Shown: positions 6,186-11,528 of the stretch, piece after piece
How the letters are laid out: the number at the start of each line of letters is the position of its first letter
Position numbering within the stretch: position 1 is the first letter of the stretch
Origin: CAZBQG01 sp964493945
GTDB taxonomy: Bacteria > Pseudomonadota > Alphaproteobacteria > Rhodospirillales > UBA2165
DNA: 11,528 nucleotides
Reading direction: 5' to 3'
NCBI GenBank assembly: GCA_964493945.1
Contig: CAZBQG010000140.1
Location: 1 to 11,528, forward strand
Program-made: the position numbers and the translations under genes
The notes under the pieces: model-generated
What the model saw: the letters and a program-made list of their open reading frames with translations, nothing else
Told to the model about the DNA's origin: nothing
The model's database searches: none

Positions 6186-8293
6186 TACTTGGGGGGCGGC
6201 GTGAGCAGGCGGTCAAGCTGCCGGGCCAGATCACCAGTCGAATTGACCGGTAATTTGCAAAGCCTTTTCCGGCAGACATAGGCGCTGGGCTTGCCCTCCA
6301 CCATGGGTCGGGCCGCCAGCAATGGCCAGCGCGCGGCCGCCGGGGAGCCATCCGGCCCGGTCAGGGCCAGCACGGTCCCCCTGAGTGGGCGGGCATAAAC
6401 CTGGCGCAACAAGGCCCGGGTCCGGGGGTCCGCCAATTTGCCCACGATGATGATTTCCCAGGCGCCACCCGCCCGGTAATCCAGAGCCCCCAGTAGGCCC
6501 GGCGCCAGGGCGGCGTTTTCGGCAAAATATTGGCCCAGCCCCTGGATGACCGCCTCGGCTTCTTTCTCCATACCCTCCCCGGCGCCGAAAAGAACCAGCC
6601 GATGCAGCGATGAGAGCGCCGCCCCGTTGCCCGAAGGCAGGCCATCTTCGTCCAGCACCGTCTGACCGGGAAGGGCCGAAGTTGCATCCGGTGGAGCCAG
6701 TTGAAAGCTTTTGCCAAGCGAGGGCTGAAAGCGGGAGATAAGCGTCTTCATCAATTCCCGGGCCGCATCGAGGCGGCCTATGCGGAAATCAGTTTCATAG
6801 AGATCCAAAAGCGCCTGAATGAGAAAGGCATAATCATCCAGAAAACCCTCCCCCGCCGGCTTTCCATTCCAGCGGTTATGGGCAAGCCTTCCGCCGCCCT
6901 TGGCCAGGGGCGCCAGAAGATTGGCCACTTCTTCCTGGGCGATGTGCAAATATCTGCCATCATCCAGAATCCGGGCTGCCTGGGCGAAGGCGCCGGCGGC
7001 CAAGGCGTTCCACGAAGTCAGCACCTTTCCGTCCCGGCCCTGAGCTGATCTTTTCACCCTGGCCGCCAACAGTTTTGCCCGGCTGTCCTGGAATTTTTTT
7101 TGTATGCCCAACAGCGTTTCAGGAGCCCCGCGCAAGCGCAAAATACCGCGTCCATGGACCAGGCCATGTTTCATATCCAGATAAGCATCCATGAACGGCC
7201 CGGCGGTTTCGCTCCCCAAAACGCGGGTAACTTCCCGGGTAGTCCAGGTGTAATAGCCCCCGTCCCGGCCTTCATGTTCCGAATCCAGCGAGGATGCGAA
7301 GCCGCCGCCCGGAAGCCGCAAACGGCGCACCAGATCATCCAGCACGGCCCGCGCCACGGCGGCGTAGCGGGCTTTGCCCGATGCCTGATAGGCGCGCAAA
7401 TAAAGTTTGGCCAGAAGGGCGTTTTCGTTCAGGAGAATTTCAAAATGGGGCACCTGCCAGAAACGGTCGACGGCATAACGGTGAAACGCCCCGCCAAGTT
7501 GATCGCGCATCCCCCCCGCCGCCATCTGATCCAGGCTTTTATAGATTTTGGCCAGCAAGGCGGGGTCTCCCAGCCTGATTCCCCGGTCCAGGAGAAAGCC
7601 CAATACATTCACCCTGGGAAATTTGGGCTGATGACCAAACCCGCCATATTTGCGGTCATATTGGGCGAGCCAGGCACGGGCAGCGGTTTCTCCGGCCTTG
7701 GCTCCGTCCAGTGCCTGGCCACCAGCCGGCGGCTTCCACATGCTTTGGAGCTGTGATCTGGTTATGGCGATGTCCTTATCGAAGCCTGTGCGGTTTTCAG
7801 ACCATTCGCGGGCAATGGAAGTGGCCAGATCGAGGAATCCCGGATCACCCTGCCTGGGACGTGGCGCCAGATAGCCGGCGGCGGTGATTGGCACCAGATC
7901 GGGAGTCAAAAAGAAATTACCCGGCGCGCCGCTGGTACCGATCATGGCCGACATGATTTTCATGAAATAGCGGTCCAGGTCGGGACGCTCTTCCTTGTCC
8001 ACCAGAATATTGACGTAATTCCCGTTGAGAGCCCGGACAACTTTCCCGTCGGAAAAAGTGGTGCGCCTCATCACATGGCACCAATGGCAGGACGAAAATC
8101 CGATGGACAGGAAAATCAATTTCCCTTCGCGTCTGGCCCGGCGAAGCGTGCGCTCGGTCCACGGATGCCAATCCACCGGGTCACCCGCGTGAGACAGCAA
8201 ATAAGTGCTTATGGCATCCGACAGGCCGCCTGCCTTGGCCTGGGCGGCCCCCATCAGGCTTAGGCAAAGGATCAGGACAAACCTTAACGTCAC
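6185..8293 (-). CDS. Secreted DUF255 (YyaL/thioredoxin-DsbH type) protein
   Basis: I chose the GTG at 8293, five bases past the stop of the upstream ferredoxin gene; it gives 702 residues with an immediate signal peptide (hydrophobic residues 4-17, likely cleavage after AQA near residue 19). A longer frame to 8443 would overlap the ferredoxin gene and bury the signal. The N-terminal thioredoxin-like DUF255 domain (PF03190) shows HAGDPVDWHPW around residues 35-45, the redox motif C69-H-W-C72 in IGFSSCHWCHVM, and VDKEERPDLD. The rest is the long helical region with an (alpha/alpha)6-barrel-like fold usual in this family. Total length fits the family (about 680-700) plus a signal. The family is poorly characterised and commonly cytoplasmic, so periplasmic export is notable. 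It is the last gene of the Nap-like operon and may have a thiol-redox or folding role there (inference). CHWCH also reads as CxxCH, but it is the family redox site. Confidence 0.82.
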   Translation of the reverse strand: MTLRFVLILCLSLMGAAQAKAGGLSDAISTYLLSHAGDPVDWHPWTERTLRRARREGKLIFLSIGFSSCHWCHVMRRTTFSDGKVVRALNGNYVNILVDKEERPDLDRYFMKIMSAMIGTSGAPGNFFLTPDLVPITAAGYLAPRPRQGDPGFLDLATSIAREWSENRTGFDKDIAITRSQLQSMWKPPAGGQALDGAKAGETAARAWLAQYDRKYGGFGHQPKFPRVNVLGFLLDRGIRLGDPALLAKIYKSLDQMAAGGMRDQLGGAFHRYAVDRFWQVPHFEILLNENALLAKLYLRAYQASGKARYAAVARAVLDDLVRRLRLPGGGFASSLDSEHEGRDGGYYTWTTREVTRVLGSETAGPFMDAYLDMKHGLVHGRGILRLRGAPETLLGIQKKFQDSRAKLLAARVKRSAQGRDGKVLTSWNALAAGAFAQAARILDDGRYLHIAQEEVANLLAPLAKGGGRLAHNRWNGKPAGEGFLDDYAFLIQALLDLYETDFRIGRLDAARELMKTLISRFQPSLGKSFQLAPPDATSALPGQTVLDEDGLPSGNGAALSSLHRLVLFGAGEGMEKEAEAVIQGLGQYFAENAALAPGLLGALDYRAGGAWEIIIVGKLADPRTRALLRQVYARPLRGTVLALTGPDGSPAAARWPLLAARPMVEGKPSAYVCRKRLCKLPVNSTGDLARQLDRLLTPPPK

Positions 8294-8298
8294 TTGGG

Positions 8299-8880
8299 TT
8301 ATTCCGGTGACCGTGCGTCGCTCCCCTGTCGGATGGGAGGAGCGATAAGTACCGATTTGGGTTCCGTGATGCAGGCTTCCCGGCAAAGGGCGCATCCGGT
8401 GCATTTGCTCTGTTCGATCACCGGCTTGGTCCCACCCTGCCATTCAAGGGCGCCCGGCACCGGGCAGGAATGGGCACAGGCGCCGCATTCGGGACCGGCA
8501 TAGGGCAGGCAATGATCGGGATCGATTTGAACGAGGGCCAGCTTGGGCGCCTCATCGGACATGATCAAAGTGCCCGGCTCGCAAGCCTTAACGCAAGGCC
8601 AGCCGTCACAGAGATGGCAGCCCTTGTTGAGCAAATCCATGGCCGGCGTTCCCTCTTCGCCCCAGGCATTGCCTTTGGACAGTTTAAACAAGACGCCATA
8701 GGAGCAGGCCTCAATGCAGTCATCACACCGGGTGCAGGTCTGGGCGAAACTTGTCTCATCGATGGCGAAGGGTGGGCGGATCAGGTTTTTCGTGGTTGCC
8801 GCCACCGCACCCAAAGCGGCCTCGGTCACCAGATTGGCCGCTTTTTTTGCCCCCAGCCTGAATAAATCCCGGCGTTTCAT
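8299..8880 (-). CDS. Ferredoxin-type protein, NapF/NapG (MauM) family, four [4Fe-4S] motifs
   Basis: A 193-residue iron-sulfur protein with four cysteine clusters: C49/52/55/59, C88/91/96/100, C124/132/135/139 and C160/163/166/170. The segment IRPPFAIDETSFAQTCTRCDDC resembles the start of the NapF core, while the second cluster (CHLCDGWPCVKAC) resembles NapG. The N-terminus MKRRDLFRLG has a twin-arginine pair and is followed by a weakly hydrophobic alanine-rich stretch to about residue 30, so it may be a Tat signal placing the protein in the periplasm. Classic NapF is cytoplasmic, so location is uncertain. It would shuttle electrons or help mature the molybdoenzyme. Its ATG overlaps the preceding gene's TGA by four bases (ATGA), so translation is coupled. 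This is the second polyferredoxin of the operon besides the NapG gene. Confidence 0.83.
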   Translation of the reverse strand: MKRRDLFRLGAKKAANLVTEAALGAVAATTKNLIRPPFAIDETSFAQTCTRCDDCIEACSYGVLFKLSKGNAWGEEGTPAMDLLNKGCHLCDGWPCVKACEPGTLIMSDEAPKLALVQIDPDHCLPYAGPECGACAHSCPVPGALEWQGGTKPVIEQSKCTGCALCREACITEPKSVLIAPPIRQGSDARSPE

Positions 8881-9479
8881 AGCGGATCCGTATCCTGATC
8901 ATGGGCGGCACGGATTTTCGCGGTCATGGCGCGCTTGCGGTGAAGGGCGCCGAAAATGACAATCACGGCCACCAGAAGGGCGAAGAGTATCTCATATAAC
9001 CCAAGCGCCGGCGGCGCACCGACGCGGAGCGCGAAATCCACATGCAGCGGCTTGCCGCCCGCCTTGAATTCCGCCGTCACCAGATAATCGCCGGCATCGC
9101 TGAATTTAAAGCTTTGACGGAACACATTACTGTCCGGCGGCTGAACCCCCAGGGGGGCCGGTTTGCTGTTGCCCAGGAAGGGGATGGAATTTTCCTTTTC
9201 CACCTTGAAGGCGACCTTTCCCTGAAAGGGATCACTGCCGTCAACGGGTTTGATATAAAGATGGATGCGGCCCGGCTCTCCCGGTTTGGGGAAGGCCGGG
9301 AAAACCATGAAGGTGACCATGAAGTCCTCAACCAGGGCCTCTCCTTGAATAGAGGAGGGCGTATTGGAATCTTCATTCAGGCTGTAGGCGGGCCGCCCCA
9401 ATATGTGATGCGCCGCAACCGGCGGGGCCAGACCCAGCCAGAGGACGGCAATTAATAAAATCGCTTTTATCGCCTTCAT
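8877..9479 (-). CDS. Secreted, C-terminally membrane-anchored beta-rich protein, function unknown
   Basis: A 200-residue protein with a signal peptide (residues 1-23, cleavage expected after PVAA), a periplasmic beta-rich domain to about residue 153, one transmembrane segment at about 162-180, and a basic tail (HRKR...) that would lie in the cytoplasm. There are no cysteines, hence no haem or iron-sulfur site. If cleavage is after A23, the mature protein begins His-His (HHILGRPAYSLNED), a possible copper site like those of CopC-type proteins with an N-terminal histidine; this is inference. It lies between the NapH and second ferredoxin genes, overlapping the first by one base (TAATG) and the second by four. 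In Campylobacter-type nap operons NapB follows NapH, but this protein cannot replace that dihaem cytochrome. It may anchor or chaperone the electron-transfer complex or bind copper. The domain is reminiscent of FixH or cupredoxin-like accessory proteins, with no firm assignment. Confidence 0.78.
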   Translation of the reverse strand: MKAIKAILLIAVLWLGLAPPVAAHHILGRPAYSLNEDSNTPSSIQGEALVEDFMVTFMVFPAFPKPGEPGRIHLYIKPVDGSDPFQGKVAFKVEKENSIPFLGNSKPAPLGVQPPDSNVFRQSFKFSDAGDYLVTAEFKAGGKPLHVDFALRVGAPPALGLYEILFALLVAVIVIFGALHRKRAMTAKIRAAHDQDTDPL

Positions 9480-10496
9480 TAGGCAGCCTCATCCTCACCG
9501 AATTGCCGCCCCTGATGGCCGGGACCCTGGGCTGCCATATCCTTGAGCCGGAGCGTGAAGGTCATGGCATCGGCCGGGCAGACGGCCATGCAGGAAGTGC
9601 AATTATTGCATTCCTGGCCGAAATCGTCATTAAGCGGATCGAGACCGAATTCGCAAACCACATTGCATTTGGCGCAATCGTTACAATTCTCCACAATACG
9701 CCGGATACGTAACAGCCGGTAGCGCCCCAGAAGGGAATAAAGTGCGCCGCCAGGGCAAAGATAGCGGCAAAAACCGCGCCTCGCCACCAGCAGGTCAAAC
9801 AACAATGTGGCCACAAGAAACACGGCGCCCGCACCAAATCCGCCCAGGGAGAGGGCATAATAGATTTCCCGCCCGATGATCGCCGGCGGATAGATGGAAG
9901 CGACCAATATGGATCCGGTCGCCGCCGAAAGGATCAATCCCAGCGCCAGCGCGCCATATTTGATGCGCCGGTCGAACTGATAGGCCTGAGTATTGAACCC
10001 CATCCAGCAGAGCCAGGCGGCAAAGTTTGAATTCAGCTCATACAAAAATGTGCCCGGGCATATCCAGCCGCAGAAAAACCGCCCAAATATGAGTGTGGCA
10101 ACAAAAGCAAGAATAACCAGCAATGCACCGGCATTANNNNNNNNNNAGGGCGGTCAGCAAGAGCGGCCAATGAATGCTAAGCCCGGCGGCCATTTGCGCC
10201 AACGGCGCCAGCAGATCGGACAGTTTCAGTCCCCAAAAGGTTCCAGACCAGGTGGTACCCTTAATGGCGTCCAGATCCTGGGCGGGATCACTGACGAAGG
10301 GTTTGGTGATGGCTTCCATCACATCATAGAGACGTTTTTCCGATGGGGCCAGAAGGTCGTAAGCATGGGCCGCCGTGAAGGATTGGTAAATATGCGCCAA
10401 AGGGAGAAAAACCAGAACCGCGAAAACGCCGGTCAGGACAACCCAACGCAGCTTGTTCAGATGACGCCAGAGGAAAAAGGGCTTCAACCCCGGCAT
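9479..10496 (-). CDS. napH: NapH-type membrane iron-sulfur protein (interrupted by assembly gap)
   Basis: A polytopic membrane protein that takes electrons from quinol and passes them to NapG. The part before the gap (ATG at 10496, about 116 residues) has a membrane segment near its start (WVVLTGVFAVLVFLPL), a periplasmic-looking loop, and a second segment entering the gap. After the gap come further segments, the NapH/NosR/CcoG-type motifs FFCGWICPG and GFCRYLCPGG, and two [4Fe-4S] motifs, CNDCAKCNVVC and CNNCTSCMAVCP, near the C-terminus. The visible length (about 335 residues plus the gap) exceeds E. coli NapH (about 287), mainly through a longer loop after the first membrane segment. A start at 10583 is possible but would overlap the NapG gene by 79 bases, so I prefer the ATG at 10496, eight bases past the NapG stop. 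Ten Ns break the frame as written. Whether the gap hides a real frameshift cannot be told. Confidence 0.83.
10137..10146. other. Assembly gap (10 Ns) inside napH
   Basis: Ten Ns fall in the membrane region of napH. The reading frames on the two sides agree only if the true gap length is a multiple of three, so ten is a placeholder rather than a measured size, unless the gene is frameshifted. Confidence 0.97.
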
Positions 10497-10504
10497 GGCC
10501 CGGC

Positions 10505-11077
10505 TCAGCCGTGGTTGGGACGGATGCGGATGGCCTGGGGCATTTGGATACAGCTCCTCTCGCAGATACCGCAACCGACGCATTTGTCATGCACGGTTGG
10601 CTGTTCCAGCATACCTACCGAGATCGCCACATCGGGCAGCGGGCAGGCGCGGTAACAGACGCCGCAAGTTTTCCCCTGATAAGAAAGACACAGCGTCTTA
10701 TCGACCACCGCGTGGCCCATTTTTACGTTTTGCAGGATGGGGTTCATTTCCCGTTTGACTTTTTTTATAGCGCCCGTCGGACAGACATCTCCACATTTCA
10801 TGCAAAGGATGCAGGCCTTCTCACGGGGCGTGATATAGGGCGTGTCGACAGAGTCTAAGCCGTTTTCCAGGGCAAAATATTTGATGCAGCGGTTGGGGCA
10901 GGCCTCGCCGCATTGCCCGCACCTTATGCAGCGGGCCAGGAACTCATCTTCGGCCAAAGTCGCCGGTGGACGCAGATAACGCTGGGTGGGCTTGTTGCGG
11001 GCGGCGCGGACGGTGCCGGGGACTAAAGATGCCCCCGCACCGGCCGCCACCGAGCCCAAAAAGGTTCTGCGTTTCAC
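10505..11077 (-). CDS. napG: NapG-type ferredoxin with Tat-like signal, four [4Fe-4S] motifs
   Basis: A 190-residue protein starting at GTG 11077. The N-terminus KRRTFLGSVAAGAGASLVPG is a good twin-arginine (RRxFLG) signal, so export of the folded, cofactor-loaded protein to the periplasm is likely. The core begins with LRPPATLAEDEFLARCIRC, very like E. coli NapG. Cysteine clusters are C50/53/56/60, C89/92/95/99, C130/138/141/145 and C166/169/172/176, the usual four-cluster set. It is shorter than E. coli NapG (about 231), mostly at the C-terminus. NapG receives electrons from NapH at the membrane and supplies the periplasmic nitrate reductase through its cytochrome partner. It lies 17 bases after the NapA-like gene and 8 bases before the preferred napH start, giving the order napA-napG-napH known from Campylobacter and Wolinella. 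The assignment is secure at family level. Confidence 0.88.
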   Translation of the reverse strand: MKRRTFLGSVAAGAGASLVPGTVRAARNKPTQRYLRPPATLAEDEFLARCIRCGQCGEACPNRCIKYFALENGLDSVDTPYITPREKACILCMKCGDVCPTGAIKKVKREMNPILQNVKMGHAVVDKTLCLSYQGKTCGVCYRACPLPDVAISVGMLEQPTVHDKCVGCGICERSCIQMPQAIRIRPNHG

Positions 11078-11088
11078 CGGAATGCGCT

Positions 11089-11094
11089 CTCCTT
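11089..11094 (-). promoter_or_regulatory. Shine-Dalgarno site supporting the GTG start of napG
   Basis: AAGGAG lies on the minus strand 11 bases before the GTG at 11077, in the 17-base gap after the NapA-like stop. The spacing is slightly long. No in-frame ATG is nearer, and the twin-arginine signal immediately follows the GTG, which together decide the start. Confidence 0.6.
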
Positions 11095-11528
11095 TTAGAT
11101 TTTCTCGATCCGGGCTGCACTTTTCTTGAAGTCAACCTGACCCGACACCGGATCCCATACCCGGCTGGTCACCCCGTTAGCCAGCCATTTGTTCTTTTTG
11201 GGATCGGCACTGTCGGCAACCGACAGGTTCCATGGCCCGAACATGTAGCCCCTTGGCACATTGTTGCGGGCCGGCTTGACCAGGGAATTGGTGCCCACCT
11301 GGGCTTTGGCTTCCAGGGAGCCTCGCCGGGTGACGACCCGCACCTTGTCGCCATCCTTGATGCCTAACTCCTTGGCATCCGCTTCGTGCATTTCCACATA
11401 CATTTCGGGCACGAGGCGCCGGGTGGTGGGACTGCGGTTGGATTTTGCGGTATGGAAATGTTCATAGACCACCCCCAGTCCGAACCAGTAGGGGTACTTG
11501 TCCTTGGGCACATCCTGCCACCGTTTGC
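11095..11528 (-). CDS. napA: NapA-like periplasmic molybdopterin oxidoreductase, C-terminal part
   Basis: The gene runs off the right window edge; only about 144 C-terminal residues are seen, ending at TAA 11095-11097. This is the molybdopterin-dinucleotide-binding C-terminal domain of the DMSO reductase superfamily. It matches NapA closely in places: YPYWFGLGVVYEHFHT corresponds to NapA's YPFWLNTGRVLEHWHTG, DAKELGIKDGDKVRVVTRRG to its DGDKV-type motif, and the end DFKKSAARIEKI to DFKKCAVKLEKV (E. coli form as recalled). NapA reduces nitrate to nitrite in the periplasm at a bis-MGD molybdenum site with one N-terminal [4Fe-4S] cluster. Between the conserved blocks (NVPRGYMFGPWNLSVADSAD onward) the sequence departs from classic NapA and is a few residues longer, so a divergent subfamily or a related substrate is possible. 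Active-site ligands lie outside the window. It is followed by napG and napH. Confidence 0.78.
   Translation of the reverse strand, partial: KRWQDVPKDKYPYWFGLGVVYEHFHTAKSNRSPTTRRLVPEMYVEMHEADAKELGIKDGDKVRVVTRRGSLEAKAQVGTNSLVKPARNNVPRGYMFGPWNLSVADSADPKKNKWLANGVTSRVWDPVSGQVDFKKSAARIEKI

Noticed and set aside
7100..7756. A 218-codon plus-strand open frame opposite the DUF255 gene.
   Set aside because: It is antisense to a well-supported gene, has no recognisable protein features, and is expected as a shadow in GC-rich coding DNA.
8073..8090. CHWCH in the DUF255 protein reads as a CxxCH c-type haem attachment motif in an exported protein of a Nap operon.
   Set aside because: The motif sits exactly at the conserved thioredoxin-like redox site of the DUF255 family (IGFSSCHWCHVM), so it is best read as CxxC followed by His rather than a haem site.
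8294..8443. The DUF255 open frame extends upstream to 8443.
   Set aside because: The extension overlaps the ferredoxin coding region by about 145 bases and would place the signal peptide 50 residues inside; the GTG at 8293 gives a proper signal.
8877..9479. The gene after napH as NapB.
   Set aside because: NapB is a dihaem cytochrome with two CxxCH motifs; this protein has no cysteine at all.
10497..10583. An upstream ATG at 10583 for napH.
   Set aside because: It overlaps the end of napG by 79 bases and adds a Pro/His/Arg-rich stretch without family likeness; the ATG at 10496 just past the napG stop is simpler.

Overview
The window looks like chromosomal DNA of a Gram-negative, anaerobically respiring proteobacterium, perhaps an alphaproteobacterium (inference). 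The pointers are moderately GC-rich coding sequence, lipoprotein and Tat-type signals, Nap-type periplasmic respiration genes and an ATP-dependent benzoyl-CoA reductase. A 10-N assembly gap at 10137-10146 suggests a draft or metagenome scaffold. No RNA gene, insertion sequence, phage gene or CRISPR array was seen. Genes are packed tightly and no gene-free stretch exceeds about 90 bases.

Plus-strand half (1-4888). This is the downstream part of an aromatic-degradation operon: the C-terminal part of a BcrB/BadE-type subunit (cut by the window edge), a complete BcrC/BadD-type subunit, then two paired BcrA- and BcrD-type ATPases. Together these are the four subunits of a class I (ATP-dependent, radical-type) benzoyl-CoA reductase. 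Both ATPases carry the nucleotide-binding motifs and the two cysteines expected for a bridging [4Fe-4S] cluster. A small cysteine-containing protein of unknown function and an ACMSD-like metal-dependent amidohydrolase/decarboxylase follow.

Minus-strand half (4898-11528). Read from the right edge leftwards, it starts with the C-terminus of a NapA-like molybdopterin oxidoreductase, then a NapG-type ferredoxin with a Tat-like signal, a NapH-type membrane iron-sulfur protein (interrupted by the N gap), a secreted membrane-anchored beta-rich protein of unknown function, a second NapF/NapG-type ferredoxin with four [4Fe-4S] motifs, and a secreted DUF255 (YyaL-type) thioredoxin-fold protein. Overlaps or gaps of 1-17 bases imply one operon. 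After 67 bases come a TetR-type regulator and a small lipoprotein gene. The two halves converge, with stop codons nine bases apart inside a short inverted repeat.

How they may fit together: the reductase would dearomatise benzoyl-CoA or a substituted relative under anoxic conditions. The Nap-like system would pass quinol-derived electrons through NapH/NapG to a periplasmic molybdoenzyme, presumably for nitrate reduction or a related acceptor. Linking the two halves functionally is inference from proximity only. The most unusual parts are the Nap-like operon's accessory pair (the membrane-anchored protein with a possible N-terminal His-His, and the secreted DUF255 protein) and the small cysteine protein beside the reductase.
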